DNA from: Bradyrhizobium diazoefficiens
GTDB lineage: Bacteria; Pseudomonadota; Alphaproteobacteria; Rhizobiales; Xanthobacteraceae
Assembly (NCBI RefSeq): GCF_018131185.1
Contig: NZ_JAFCJE010000003.1
Coordinates: forward strand, 186,001-250,000
Direction of reading: 5' to 3'
Length of the DNA stretch: 64,000 nt
Part shown: one piece after another, positions 9,285 to 19,087 of the stretch
Position numbering within the stretch: the stretch's first letter is position 1
Layout: each line of letters begins with the position of its first letter
Position numbers and translations under genes: made by a program
Notes under the pieces: model-generated
The model's database searches: none
The model's input: the letters and a program-made list of their open reading frames with translations, nothing else
Told to the model about the DNA's origin: nothing

Positions 9285-11042
9285 GTGTCAGTCGCTCAAC
9301 GCAGACGTATCTCGACGCTGGTCATGAACCGCTTCGCGCGGAACATGCTCGCGCGCGCGAGCGGCGGTTCCGTTGCGCTGTCGCGGGTCTGGCCCGGCCG
9401 CACCGACCGGCTGATCATCGCGCCGCACGATTTGCGCACCGCGGATGCGACTCGCGCTGCGGAGATCTATGCCGGCCGTTTCGTCTTTGCCGGCAAGATC
9501 GTCAATTGCCACGGCCGCTCGATCTTCGATCTCGAGCCGCCGTCGGAGGACTGGGAGGTCGCGCTGCTCGGCTTCGGCTGGCTGCGCCATTTGCGCGCCG
9601 CCGACACAGCGCTGACACGGGCGAATGCGCGCGCGCTGATCGAAGACTGGATCGCCAACCCCGCCAACAAGCGTCGCCCGGTCGCGCGCCGTGCCGACGT
9701 GCTCGCCCGGCGCGTGATCTCGCTGCTGTCGCAGGCGCCGCTGGTGCTCAACGAGACCGACAACAAATTCTACCGCCGCTATCTGCGCGCTCTCGCCCGC
9801 GAGATCCGCTTCCTGCGCTACACCATGGTCAACATTCCGGACGGGGTGCCGAAACTCCAGGTGCTGATCGCGCTGTGCTATGCGGCCTTGTGCCTCGCCA
9901 ACCAGGCGAGCCACATCCGCAACGCGTCGAAGAAGCTTTCGGACGAACTGCAGCGGCAGATCCTGCCCGACGGCGGACACATCTCCCGCAACCCGGGCGC
10001 GCTGATCGAACTCTTGATCGACTTGCTGCCGCTGCGGCAGACCTTTGCCGCGCGCAACATCGCGCCACCGCCGGCACTGCTCAACGCGATCGACCGCATG
10101 ATGCCGATGCTGCGTTTCTTCCGGCATGGCGACGGAAATTTCGCGCTGTTCAACGGCATGAGCGCAACGTCCTCGGACCTGCTCGCGACGCTTCTCGCCT
10201 ATGACGACACCCACGGCGTGCCGATGGCGAACATGCCGCATACCGGCTTTCAGCGCCTCGATGCCGGCCAGACCACTGTGATCATTGACACCGGCCCGCC
10301 GCCGCCGGCCGGCGTCAGTCACGACGCCCATGCCGGCTGCCTGTCGTTCGAACTGTCTTCCGGCATCAGCCGCATCGTGACCAATTGCGGCATGCCGACC
10401 ACGGGCCGCGACAATTGGCGGCCGTTCGCACGCGGCACGGCGGCGCATTCGACGCTGACCTATCATGGCGCCTCGTCATGCCAGTTCGTCGAGATGTCGG
10501 CGATGAAGCGGCTCCTGCACGGCTCGCCGGTGACGAGCGGCCCCGTTGAGGTCGAGAGCTACCGCGAGATCCTGCAAAACGGCACGCTGCTCACGACCTC
10601 GCATGACGGCTATCTCGCCAAATTCGGCGCGATCCATCGCCGCGTGCTGATGATCGCCAATGACGGGGCGCGCATCGACGGCGAGGACACGCTGTCGCCG
10701 CCACAGGGCGGACGCTTCAAGGGCGCGGATGCCGATTTCGCGCTGCGCTTCCATCTGCATCCGGCGGTGAAGGCGAGCCGGCTCTCGGATGCTCGCGGCG
10801 TCATGCTGGTGCTGCCGAACCGCGACGTCTGGACCTTTGAAGCACTGGACGACAAGGTCGACCTCGAGGACAGCGTGTTCCTGGCCGGCAATGACGGCCC
10901 GCGCCGCACCGCCCAGATCGTGATCCGGCAGGACGCGCGGCAGGCGCCCTCGATCCGCTGGAGTTTCGTGCGTTCCACCGCGTCGCCGGCCGTGACCAAT
11001 GCCCGAAGAAATGCGCGGCGGGAGCCGGAACTACCGCTGTAG
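9285..11042 (+). CDS. Heparinase II/III-family protein
   Basis: A 585-residue protein matching the alphaproteobacterial heparinase II/III-like group: an N-terminal alpha-helical toroid (about residues 60-300) and a C-terminal beta-sandwich lyase-like part (about 310-570, containing DAHAGCLSFELS and GTAAHSTLTYHG). There is no clear signal peptide, so export and substrate (an acidic polysaccharide is likely) are uncertain. GTG 9285 follows AAGGCAAGG; ATG 9324 is an alternative. It sits between rsmB and purH, an arrangement common in related genomes and without an obvious functional link. Confidence 0.82.
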   Translation: MSVAQRRRISTLVMNRFARNMLARASGGSVALSRVWPGRTDRLIIAPHDLRTADATRAAEIYAGRFVFAGKIVNCHGRSIFDLEPPSEDWEVALLGFGWLRHLRAADTALTRANARALIEDWIANPANKRRPVARRADVLARRVISLLSQAPLVLNETDNKFYRRYLRALAREIRFLRYTMVNIPDGVPKLQVLIALCYAALCLANQASHIRNASKKLSDELQRQILPDGGHISRNPGALIELLIDLLPLRQTFAARNIAPPPALLNAIDRMMPMLRFFRHGDGNFALFNGMSATSSDLLATLLAYDDTHGVPMANMPHTGFQRLDAGQTTVIIDTGPPPPAGVSHDAHAGCLSFELSSGISRIVTNCGMPTTGRDNWRPFARGTAAHSTLTYHGASSCQFVEMSAMKRLLHGSPVTSGPVEVESYREILQNGTLLTTSHDGYLAKFGAIHRRVLMIANDGARIDGEDTLSPPQGGRFKGADADFALRFHLHPAVKASRLSDARGVMLVLPNRDVWTFEALDDKVDLEDSVFLAGNDGPRRTAQIVIRQDARQAPSIRWSFVRSTASPAVTNARRNARREPELPL

Positions 11043-11206
11043 ACGCGTGTCTGCCAGTCCTGTCCGGCGTTGTGAAACCGGCCGGAAACTGCTATCGAGC
11101 CCTCGCTCGCGCGACTGGCGACCTTGGATGGAGCACCATCGGGAAGCGCGAGATATATCTGCCGCGCGCCTGGGCATAGACACTCCCTGAACAGAGGATC
11201 TTGCTC

Positions 11207-12799
11207 ATGACTGACCATCCCCGCCGCGTCACCCGCGCCCTGCTTTCCGTTTCCGACAAGACCGGCCTGATCGAGTTCGCCAAGGCGCTTGCCGCGCATG
11301 ATATCGAGCTGGTCTCGACCGGCGGCACGGCCAAGGCGATCGCTGCGGCCGGCCTCAAGGTGAAGGACGTTTCCGACCTCACCGGCTTTCCCGAGATGAT
11401 GGACGGCCGCGTCAAGACGCTGCATCCGAAGGTGCATGGCGGCCTCCTCGCGATCCGCGACAACAAGGAGCATGCGGAGGCGATGAAGGCGCACGGCATC
11501 GCGCCGATCGATCTCCTCGTCGTCAACCTCTATCCGTTCGAGGCGACCGTCGACAAAGGCGCCGGCTTCGAGGATTGCATCGAGAACATCGACATCGGCG
11601 GCCCCGCGATGATCCGCGCCGCTGCCAAGAACCATGACGACGTCGCGGTCGTGGTCGAGGCCGAAGACTACAAGGCTGTGCTCGACGAGCTCGCAGCCAA
11701 CGACGGCGCGACCACGCTGAAGCTGCGCCGGCGGCTTGCGGCAAAGGCCTATGCGCGCACTGGTGCTTACGATGCCGCTATCTCGAACTGGTTCAACCGC
11801 CAGCTCGACATCGACGCACCCGACTTCCGCGCCTTCGGCGGCCGTCTGATCCAATCGCTGCGCTACGGCGAGAACCCGCACCAGACCGCGGCATTCTATG
11901 CGACGCCGGACAAGCGCCCGGGCGTTTCGACCGCGCGCCAGCTCCAGGGCAAGGAACTCTCCTACAACAACATCAACGACACCGACGCGGCCTATGAGTG
12001 CATCGGCGAGTTCGACGCCAAGCGCACCGCGGCCTGCGTCATCGTCAAGCACGCCAATCCCTGCGGCGTCGCGGAGGGCTCCGACCTCGTCAGCGCCTAT
12101 CGCAAGGCACTGGCCTGCGATTCCACCTCGGCGTTCGGCGGCATCATCGCGATGAACCGCGCGCTCGACGCCGATACCGCGCGCGAGATCACAAAGATCT
12201 TCACCGAGGTGATCATTGCGCCCGATGCCAGCGAGGAGGCGATCGCCATCATCGGCGGCAAGAAGAACCTGCGCCTGCTGCTCGCCGGCAGCCTGCCCGA
12301 TCCGCGCGCGCCGGGCCTCACCGCCAAGACCGTTGCCGGCGGCCTGCTCGTGCAGAGCCGCGACAATGCCGTGGTCGACGACATGACCTTCAAAGTCGTG
12401 ACCAAGCGTGCACCGACCGATGCCGAAATGCGCGACCTGAAGTTTGCGTTCCGCGTCGCCAAGCACGTCAAGTCCAACACCATCATCTACGCCAGGGATC
12501 TCGCCACCGTCGGCATCGGCGCTGGCCAGATGAGCCGGGTGGATTCAGCACGGATCGCGGCGCGCAAGGCGCAGGATGCGGCGAGCGAGCTGAAACTTGC
12601 CGAGCCGCTGACCAAGGGCTCGGTGGTGGCCTCGGACGCGTTCTTCCCGTTCGCCGACGGCATGCTCGCCTGCATCGAGGCCGGCGCCACCGCCGTGGTG
12701 CAGCCCGGCGGCTCCATGCGCGACGACGAGGTGATCAAGGCCGCCGACGAGCACGGCATCGCCATGGTGTTCACGGGCACGCGGCACTTCAGGCATTGA
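11207..12799 (+). CDS. purH: Bifunctional AICAR transformylase / IMP cyclohydrolase
   Basis: Catalyses the last two steps of IMP synthesis. The MGS-like IMP cyclohydrolase domain is at about residues 1-150 ([40 protein letters not shown]), and the AICAR transformylase domain at 200-530 has the catalytic KHANPCG near residue 280. ATG 11207 lies 8 bases after AGAGGA; the TTG six bases upstream is less likely. It has 530 residues, full family length. Confidence 0.97.
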   Translation: MTDHPRRVTRALLSVSDKTGLIEFAKALAAHDIELVSTGGTAKAIAAAGLKVKDVSDLTGFPEMMDGRVKTLHPKVHGGLLAIRDNKEHAEAMKAHGIAPIDLLVVNLYPFEATVDKGAGFEDCIENIDIGGPAMIRAAAKNHDDVAVVVEAEDYKAVLDELAANDGATTLKLRRRLAAKAYARTGAYDAAISNWFNRQLDIDAPDFRAFGGRLIQSLRYGENPHQTAAFYATPDKRPGVSTARQLQGKELSYNNINDTDAAYECIGEFDAKRTAACVIVKHANPCGVAEGSDLVSAYRKALACDSTSAFGGIIAMNRALDADTAREITKIFTEVIIAPDASEEAIAIIGGKKNLRLLLAGSLPDPRAPGLTAKTVAGGLLVQSRDNAVVDDMTFKVVTKRAPTDAEMRDLKFAFRVAKHVKSNTIIYARDLATVGIGAGQMSRVDSARIAARKAQDAASELKLAEPLTKGSVVASDAFFPFADGMLACIEAGATAVVQPGGSMRDDEVIKAADEHGIAMVFTGTRHFRH

Positions 12800-12806
12800 G
12801 CGCGCC

Positions 12807-12847
12807 GTCATTCCGGGGCGCGCCACTTGGCGCGAGCCCGGAATGAC
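12807..12847. repeat. GTCATTCCGGGG-type palindromic intergenic repeat
   Basis: An imperfect inverted repeat running from GTCATTCCGGGGCGCG to its partner ending CCCGGAATGAC. It fills the gap between the convergent purH and MFS genes and may also act as a terminator. Related copies are at 32185 and 44121, with longer compound forms near 53171. Confidence 0.75.
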
Positions 12848-12859
12848 AGCAAATTCGGA

Positions 12860-14245
12860 CTACTCCCGCACCCGCATCAACAGTCCCAGCCCCGTGACGA
12901 AGAACACCACCAGCACGGCCATGCCGGCCTTCTGACTTGCGGTCACCGCGGTGATCACGCCGATGAGAAGCGGTCCGATGAAGGACGTCACTTTCCCGGT
13001 CAGCGCGAACAGGCCGAAATACTGGGCGATGCGGTCTTTCGGTGCGAGGCGGATGAGCAGCGTGCGTGAGGCCGCCTGGAGTGGACCACCGGCCGCGCCG
13101 ATGAGGCAGCCCAGCACCAGATAGGCGCGCTCGGCCACGCTCGAGAACAAGGGAGCGCCGGCTTGCGGCGGCGCGACCTTGACGAACAACACGCTGTCCT
13201 TGTCGACCAGCAGGATCGCCGCCACCGACAGCAGCAGGACCAGCAGGCTGCCGGCGATGACACGCTTCGGCCCGAGCCGATCGTCCAGCTTGCCGCCGAG
13301 CCAGGCGCCGAGAGCGCCGGCGATCGCGAGCATGATGCCGAAGGTGCCGATCTGGATCGTGTGCCAGCCGAACGTGCCCGCAGCATAGATGCCGCCGAAG
13401 GCGAACAGCGACACCAGACCGTCGGTGTAGATCATGTTGGCGAGCAGGAAGGCCGCGAGCGATTTCTGCTGCGGCAACCCCCTGATCGATCGCTTCAGCT
13501 GCGATAGTCCTTCGCGCAGCGCCTCGCCCAGCGGACGCTTGGCCGGATAGTCCGGTGTGAACAGGAACATGGGCGTCACGAAGATTACGAACCACAGCCC
13601 GGTCAGCGGCCCGACGATGCGATCGCCCTCACGGCTGACCGGATCGAGCCCGAACAACGGCGAGAGACCCAGCAACGTACGGCCGGTCTCGGGATTGGCG
13701 GCGAGGAGACCGAGCACGATGATCAAGCTGACGATGCCACCGACATAGCCTGTCGCCCAACCGGTGCCGGACAGCCGTCCGATCCGCTCCGGCGGCACCA
13801 GCGTCGGCATCATCGCGTTGTTGAAGAGCGTGGCGAATTCCGCACCGACGCTGGCAAGCGCGACCGCGATGAGGAGCAGCGGAATGATCGCGACATCGCC
13901 GGGCTTGCCGATCCACAGCGTGCAGGACGCCAGCACCAGCACCAGGCCGAAACCTGCGATCCAGGGTTTCCGGCGGCCCGAAGCATCGGCGATGGCTCCC
14001 AGCAACGGCGACAACAACGCGATGGCAAGGCCCGCGGCCGCCATCGCAAAGCCCCACAAGGACTGGCCGGTGGCGGGATTTGGCGCGATGGCGGTCGCGA
14101 AGTAGGGTGCGAACACGAAGGTCGTGATCAGCGTAAAATAGGGCTGCACGGCCCAGTCGAAGTATATCCAGCTGACGACGGCAGCGCGCGGCGGATAGGT
14201 CCGCGGCGCGCCGGCCATACACGCGTCCGGGGCGATCGTCGTCAT
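12860..14245 (-). CDS. MFS transporter, UMF1 (Atg22-like) family
   Basis: A polytopic inner-membrane protein of about 461 residues with roughly 12 hydrophobic segments. The start region (VVSWIYFDWAVQPYFTLITT) matches the UMF1/Atg22-like permease group, where the (Y/F)DWA motif in the first helix is characteristic. Some relatives move amino acids, but the substrate here is unknown. ATG 14245 is preferred over the adjoining GTG 14248. It is divergent from the gamma-glutamyltransferase gene with about 100 bp between, so a shared promoter region and a link to glutathione-peptide or amino-acid scavenging are possible. Confidence 0.85.
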   Translation of the reverse strand: MTTIAPDACMAGAPRTYPPRAAVVSWIYFDWAVQPYFTLITTFVFAPYFATAIAPNPATGQSLWGFAMAAAGLAIALLSPLLGAIADASGRRKPWIAGFGLVLVLASCTLWIGKPGDVAIIPLLLIAVALASVGAEFATLFNNAMMPTLVPPERIGRLSGTGWATGYVGGIVSLIIVLGLLAANPETGRTLLGLSPLFGLDPVSREGDRIVGPLTGLWFVIFVTPMFLFTPDYPAKRPLGEALREGLSQLKRSIRGLPQQKSLAAFLLANMIYTDGLVSLFAFGGIYAAGTFGWHTIQIGTFGIMLAIAGALGAWLGGKLDDRLGPKRVIAGSLLVLLLSVAAILLVDKDSVLFVKVAPPQAGAPLFSSVAERAYLVLGCLIGAAGGPLQAASRTLLIRLAPKDRIAQYFGLFALTGKVTSFIGPLLIGVITAVTASQKAGMAVLVVFFVTGLGLLMRVRE

Positions 14246-14346
14246 CACGCGGTCCTCATCACGAACAGTTTTGCCTGTCTTGGGGCAAACCGTATAGCAT
14301 TGCGGTGGCGGGTGTGAACTGGTCCCACGTCACGACGGATATTCTT

Positions 14347-16098
14347 ATGATGTCCTCTTATTCGACACGGCGGACATTTTTGGCCGTCATCGCCACGCTT
14401 TCGCTCGGCCTTGCGCCCGCGACGGCACAGGATGCGCGGCGGGGCTATGTCGCGCCCGCGCGCGACACGGTGCGGGCCGTCGCCGCCGAACATGGCATGG
14501 TGGTTGCGCAGGAGAGGATATCTGCGCAGATCGGTGCTGACATCCTGCGCAGCGGCGGCAATGCGATCGATGCCGCGGTCGCGACGGGCTTTGCGATGGC
14601 CGTGACCTATCCGCGCGCCGGCAATATCGGCGGCGGCGGCTTCATGGTGATCCATTCCGCGGACCGCAATGAAGACATCACGATCGACTATCGCGAGACC
14701 GCGCCAGCTGCGACCACGCCGCAGATATTCCTCGGACCCGACGGCAAGCCAGACGTAGCTAAATCACGGGATTCCGCACTTGGCATCGGCGTGCCGGGCA
14801 CTGTCGCAGGTCTTGCTCTGGCATTGGAGAAATACGGCTCAGGCCAGTTCACGCTAGCCCAGTTGCTCGCGCCTGCGATTGCGCTCGCCCGCGATGGCTT
14901 CGTCGTCAGCGACGACATGGCCGATACGCTGCCGGGCTGGCACCGGCGGCTGGCACGCTGGCCTTCTTCGGCCAAAGTCTTTTCGCGGCCCGATGGCACG
15001 CCGATCGGTGAAGGCGACCGGCTGGTGCAGGGCGATCTCGCTGAAACGCTGTCAGCCGTCGCCGCACGGGGGCCACGCGGCTTCTACGAGGGGCCGGTCG
15101 CGGAAAAGCTCGCCAAGGCCGTGGCTGATGCCGGCGGCATCATGACGACGGCCGACCTGAAATCGTATCAGGCGGTGATCCGCGCGCCGGTGCGCGGGAG
15201 CTATCGCGGCTACGACATCGTGTCGATGCCGCTGCCCTCCTCCGGCGGCGTGGTGCTGGTAGAGACGCTCAATATCCTCGAGGGCTTCCAACTCGCCGAT
15301 TTGAAGCAGGGCTCGCCGGCATCGCTGCACCTTTTGATCGAAGCCATGAAGCGCGCCTATGCGGACCGCGCGCGCCATCTCGGCGATCCCGCCTTCGTCA
15401 ACGCACCGATCGAGACGCTGATCGCGAAGGACTACGCCGTCAAGCTGCGCGCGGGCATCTCCGCGGATCGCGCCACGCACTCGAAGGAGCTGGTTTCGGC
15501 GGTCCCGTCCCCGCGCGAGGGCAGCAACACCACGCATTTCTCCGTCGTCGACGGCCGTGGCAACGCCGTCAGCAACACCTATACGCTGAACTTCAGCTAT
15601 GGCGTCGGCCTCGTCGCAGACGGCACCGGCGTGCTGCTCAACAACGAGCTCGACGACTTCACCGCGGCGGTCGGCGCTTCCAATGCCTATGGCCTCGTCG
15701 GCTTCGAGGCCAATCTGCCGGGACCCGGCAAGCGGCCGCTGTCGTCGATGTCACCGACCATCGTGCTCAAGGACGGCAAGCCGCTACTGGTGACGGGCTC
15801 CCCCGGCGGCAGCCGCATCATCTCGACGGTGCTGCAGGTGATCGTGAACGTCCTCGACTACAAGATGGACGTGGCCGCCGCCGTCGCAACGCCACGGCTG
15901 CATCACCAATGGCTGCCGGACGAGGTACGTGTCGAGAGTGGCTTCCCCAGCGATGTTCTGGGCGGACTGAAGGCGATGGGCCACCTCATCGTCGAGCCGA
16001 TGGGACAGACATCGGCCAACTCGATCCTCGTGACGCCGAACGGGCCACTCGGCGCGCCCGATCTGCGCACGCGCGGCGCGGAGGCAGCGGGGCAGTAG
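14347..16098 (+). CDS. ggt: Gamma-glutamyltransferase
   Basis: Periplasmic self-cleaving N-terminal-nucleophile hydrolase that releases glutamate from glutathione and other gamma-glutamyl compounds. It has a signal peptide (RRTFLAVIATLSLGLAPATAQ) and the large-subunit motifs GGNAIDAAVATGFAM and YPRAGNIGGGGFM. The processing site is NTTHFSVVDGRGNAVSNT, with the nucleophilic Thr near residue 395. The GSPGGSRI segment follows in the small subunit. The upstream-extended GTG start at 14305 would spoil the signal peptide. It is about 583 residues, normal length. Confidence 0.95.
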   Translation: MMSSYSTRRTFLAVIATLSLGLAPATAQDARRGYVAPARDTVRAVAAEHGMVVAQERISAQIGADILRSGGNAIDAAVATGFAMAVTYPRAGNIGGGGFMVIHSADRNEDITIDYRETAPAATTPQIFLGPDGKPDVAKSRDSALGIGVPGTVAGLALALEKYGSGQFTLAQLLAPAIALARDGFVVSDDMADTLPGWHRRLARWPSSAKVFSRPDGTPIGEGDRLVQGDLAETLSAVAARGPRGFYEGPVAEKLAKAVADAGGIMTTADLKSYQAVIRAPVRGSYRGYDIVSMPLPSSGGVVLVETLNILEGFQLADLKQGSPASLHLLIEAMKRAYADRARHLGDPAFVNAPIETLIAKDYAVKLRAGISADRATHSKELVSAVPSPREGSNTTHFSVVDGRGNAVSNTYTLNFSYGVGLVADGTGVLLNNELDDFTAAVGASNAYGLVGFEANLPGPGKRPLSSMSPTIVLKDGKPLLVTGSPGGSRIISTVLQVIVNVLDYKMDVAAAVATPRLHHQWLPDEVRVESGFPSDVLGGLKAMGHLIVEPMGQTSANSILVTPNGPLGAPDLRTRGAEAAGQ

Positions 16099-16136
16099 GC
16101 GGGACATCTGCATGGCCGGAATGACGGGAGAGCGGC

Positions 16137-16802
16137 TTACCGCCCCACCTGATATGGCCCGCCCTTTTCCAGCGCTCTGGCGTAAGCCGGCCGCGCGTGG
16201 ATGCGGTCCAGGAATGCCATCGCTTTGGGATGGCCCTGCTCGAGCCCGCCGCGCGCTTGCGCAGCTTCCAGCGGAAAGCTCATCTGGATGTCGGCCGCGG
16301 TAAATTCGTTGCCGGCGAACCACTCGCTCTTCGCAAGCTCGCCTTCCCAGTAATCCATGTGCTGCTTGAGCTGCGGGTTGACCAGCGTGGTCAGCGCCGT
16401 GTTCGAGACCTTGCGCACCAGCGGACGGAGCAGTGCCGGCGCGCGCTTCGGCATCAGCGTGAACAGCAGCTTCAGCAGCAACGGCTGCATCGCGGATCCT
16501 TCGGCATAATGCAGCCAATAGGTGAAGCGCAGCCGCTCCGGCGTGTCCGGTGGCGGGATCAGACGGCCGTTGCCGTAGGTCGCGATGAGATATTCGATGA
16601 TCGCGCCTGACTCGGCGATGGTATTGCCGTTGTCGGTGATGACGGGCGACTTGCCGAGCGGATGGATGGCGCGCAGCTCCGTCGGCGCGCGCATGTCCGC
16701 CTGACGCTGATAGCGCACGATTTCATAGGGCACGCCCAACTCTTCGAGCAGCCACAGCACACGCTGCGAGCGGGAATTGTTGAGGTGGTGAACGGTCAAC
16801 AT
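16137..16802 (-). CDS. Glutathione S-transferase
   Basis: A 221-residue cytosolic GST: a thioredoxin-fold N-terminal domain (MLTVHHLNNSRSQRVLWLLEELG, with Ser/Arg near residues 10-11 in the glutathione site and the cis-Pro/SPVI segment), then an all-helical C-terminal domain with the FTAADIQMSF N-capping box. The substrate is unknown. It converges on ggt and is divergent from the DUF2239 gene; the inverted repeat at 16911-16941 is about 110 bp upstream of its start and could also affect it. Confidence 0.9.
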   Translation of the reverse strand: MLTVHHLNNSRSQRVLWLLEELGVPYEIVRYQRQADMRAPTELRAIHPLGKSPVITDNGNTIAESGAIIEYLIATYGNGRLIPPPDTPERLRFTYWLHYAEGSAMQPLLLKLLFTLMPKRAPALLRPLVRKVSNTALTTLVNPQLKQHMDYWEGELAKSEWFAGNEFTAADIQMSFPLEAAQARGGLEQGHPKAMAFLDRIHARPAYARALEKGGPYQVGR

Positions 16803-16910
16803 CGGTGAGGTCCCCAGGGAAGCGTGGTGGCTCTAGGCGCGGTCGGTCCGCCGCGCCGTTCGTGCCAGCCCGGGAACGCAATGTCGAGCCATCGCCACGG
16901 ATATTTTCAC

Positions 16911-16941
16911 CCGGGTATATTGACCTTCTAAATATACCCGG
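16911..16941. promoter_or_regulatory. Perfect 11-9-11 inverted repeat, probable operator
   Basis: CCGGGTATATT (16911-16921) and its exact reverse complement AATATACCCGG (16931-16941) flank a 9-base spacer, between the divergent GST and DUF2239 genes. The right arm ends 26 bases before the DUF2239 start, about where promoter elements should lie. Its AT-rich cores contrast with the GC-rich surroundings. This reads as a dimeric regulator site; no T-run follows, so it is not an intrinsic terminator. Confidence 0.75.
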
Positions 16942-16967
16942 ATATTAAAGCACCCAGCCTCGTCAAT

Positions 16968-17564
16968 ATGGCAATGATTCCAATGCAGAAGATGTTCACC
17001 GCTTTCCAAGGCCCGCGCCGTCTGGTGTCCGGGCCGGCCGGAGAGGTCGCGCTGGTCGTCAAGCGCGTGGCCTCGCGGCCGGACGAGCCCATCATCATCT
17101 TCGAGGACGGCACCGGCCGATCGATCGACTTCGATCTGCGCGGCGGCGATCGCGAAGTGCTGGCGCGGCTCGCGAAGCTCGTCCCGCCCCCGGTCGAGGA
17201 GAGCACGCCACCGAGCGAGCCGCGCGGACGCGGCCGGCCCAAGCTCGGCGTGGTCGCGCGCGAGGTGACGTTGCTGCCGCGGCATTGGGAATGGCTCGGT
17301 GCGCAGCCAGGCGGCGCCTCGGTCGCGTTGCGCAAGCTCGTCGACGAGGCGAGGCGCGCCAGCGGCGACAAGGATCGCGCGCGGCAAGCGCGCGAGGCCG
17401 CCTATAATTTCATGTCGACCATGGCGGGTAATCTGCCGCAATTCGAGGAAGCTTCGCGGGCGCTGTTCGCGGACGACCGGCGGCGCTTCACCGGGCTGAT
17501 CGCGGACTGGCCGACCGATATCCGCGACCACATCGTCAAGCTCGCCTACAGCGACCGCGCCTAG
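16968..17564 (+). CDS. DUF2239 family protein
   Basis: A 198-residue cytoplasmic protein matching DUF2239 along its length: FTAFQGPRRLVSGP and a FEDGTGRSIDFDLRG segment in the N-terminal half, then GRGRPKLGVVAREVTLLPRH and the GGASVALRKLVDEARR block near residues 110-125, and a Phe/Trp-rich C-terminus. The family has no settled function. The central stretch (a short strand REVTLLP, then two helices with S.ALRKLVDEA) looks like a ribbon-helix-helix unit, which would make it a DNA binder; that is my inference. The perfect palindrome just upstream fits autoregulation. It is monocistronic. Confidence 0.85.
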   Translation: MAMIPMQKMFTAFQGPRRLVSGPAGEVALVVKRVASRPDEPIIIFEDGTGRSIDFDLRGGDREVLARLAKLVPPPVEESTPPSEPRGRGRPKLGVVAREVTLLPRHWEWLGAQPGGASVALRKLVDEARRASGDKDRARQAREAAYNFMSTMAGNLPQFEEASRALFADDRRRFTGLIADWPTDIRDHIVKLAYSDRA

Positions 17565-17648
17565 GCGCGTCTCCGCAAAATCCCATCGACGGCCGAGCCG
17601 CGCATCGCGCGGCAACGGCTTCGCACGCCCTGATGAAAGGCAGATCCG

Positions 17649-18998
17649 ATGCCCGCCACACCACCGCTCTGGACGACGTTCCTTCGTTTCCTTGCACCGC
17701 TGATGCTGGGCAACGCCCTGCAATCGCTGTTCGGCACCGTTAGCAATGTCTATCTCGGCCAGATGATCGGTATCGACGCGCTCGCCGCAGCCTCGGCCTT
17801 CTTCCCCGTGATGTTCTTCCTGTTTGCGTTCGTCATGGGCCTGAGCACCGGCGCCACGGTGCTGATCGGCCAGGCCTTTGGCGCAGGCGAGCACGGCAGG
17901 ATCAAGCTGGTCGTCGGCACCGCGCTCGCGATTGGACTGTTGTTCTCGATCGCGATTGCATTGATCGGCGGCATCTTCAGCCGCCAATTGATGATGGCAC
18001 TCGCGACGCCCGCCGATATCCTCGACCAAGCCAGCGCCTACGCACGCGTCATGCTGCTCACCATGCCGCTCGGCTTCGTCTTCCTGCTGATGACGGCGAT
18101 GGTCCGCGGCGTCGGCGATGCGCTCACGCCGCTGCTGGCGCTGGCGTTGTCGACCGCGATCGGCCTGATCCTGACACCTCTGCTGATCCGGGGGGCGTTC
18201 GGATTGCCGGCGGCCGGCATCACCAGTCCGGCATGGGCGGCAGCAGTTTCGAACGCGGTCACGCTGATGGCGCTGGCCCTCTATCTGCGGCGGAAGCAGC
18301 ACGCGCTCGCGCCGGACGCGGCGCTGCTGCGTCACCTGCGGCTCGATGGCACCATGCTCGGAAAGATTCTCGGCATCGGCTTGCCGAGCGCGATCGGCAT
18401 GGTGGTGATGGCGCTCGCGGAGCTGGTCCTGCTCGGCCTCGTCAACGGCTTCGGGTCGGATGCCACGGCGGCTTATGGCGCCGTCAACCAGGTGATGGGC
18501 TACACGCAGTTCACGGCGATGTCGATTTCGATCGCGGTCTCGATCCTCGGTGCGCAGGCGGTCGGCGGCGGCGACAGAGCCCGGCTCGACGGCATCGTGC
18601 GGATCGGGATCGCTTTCAACCTCGTCCTGACCGGCGGGCTCGTGGCGCTGATCTATCTCGCCCCGCGCGCCATTCTCGGCCTCTTCATCACCGACGGCGC
18701 CGTGCTCGATCTGGCGAAAGGCCTGCTCGACATCGCCCTGTGGAGCTCCGTGCCGTTTGGCCTCGCCACGGTGTTCTCCGGGGCGATGCGCGCGGCGGGC
18801 GTCGCGTTGGCGCCGATGCTGCTCTCGATCGTCGCGATTGTCGCAATCGAGCTGCCTGCCGCCGTGTTCCTGAGCCACACGATCGGGCTTGCCGGCGTAT
18901 GGGCCGCCTATCCCATCGTGTTCTGCGCCATGTTCGTTTTGCAGATGGGCTATTACTTCCTGGTGTGGCGCAAGCGCGCGATCGGCCGGCTGGTCTGA
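17649..18998 (+). CDS. MATE family efflux transporter
   Basis: A 449-residue inner-membrane protein with about 12 transmembrane segments arranged in two similar halves. The first half opens with FLAPLMLGNALQSLFGTVSNVYLGQMIG and GLSTGATVLIGQAFGAGE, the MATE hallmark sequence around the first two helices; FTAMSISIAVSILGAQAVGG is the counterpart in the second half. These are Na- or proton-driven exporters of cations, drugs or metabolites; the substrate is unknown. Confidence 0.92.
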   Translation: MPATPPLWTTFLRFLAPLMLGNALQSLFGTVSNVYLGQMIGIDALAAASAFFPVMFFLFAFVMGLSTGATVLIGQAFGAGEHGRIKLVVGTALAIGLLFSIAIALIGGIFSRQLMMALATPADILDQASAYARVMLLTMPLGFVFLLMTAMVRGVGDALTPLLALALSTAIGLILTPLLIRGAFGLPAAGITSPAWAAAVSNAVTLMALALYLRRKQHALAPDAALLRHLRLDGTMLGKILGIGLPSAIGMVVMALAELVLLGLVNGFGSDATAAYGAVNQVMGYTQFTAMSISIAVSILGAQAVGGGDRARLDGIVRIGIAFNLVLTGGLVALIYLAPRAILGLFITDGAVLDLAKGLLDIALWSSVPFGLATVFSGAMRAAGVALAPMLLSIVAIVAIELPAAVFLSHTIGLAGVWAAYPIVFCAMFVLQMGYYFLVWRKRAIGRLV

Positions 18999-19087
18999 CA
19001 GCTATGTATTATGACCGTCATTAAACGGTGGACCTGTGGCGTATGCTGCGCCACAATGCGCGAAAGAGAAGTCAGGGAGATCGAATT

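Noticed and set aside
10610..12466. A 618-codon open frame on the minus strand opposite the heparinase-like gene and purH
   Set aside because: It is antisense to two genes with strong motifs, crosses their intergenic gap and has no recognisable domain.
16833..18878. A 681-codon minus-strand open frame opposite the DUF2239 and MATE genes
   Set aside because: It is rich in Arg, His, Glu and Gln and has no domain; the plus-strand genes explain the DNA, including the operator palindrome.
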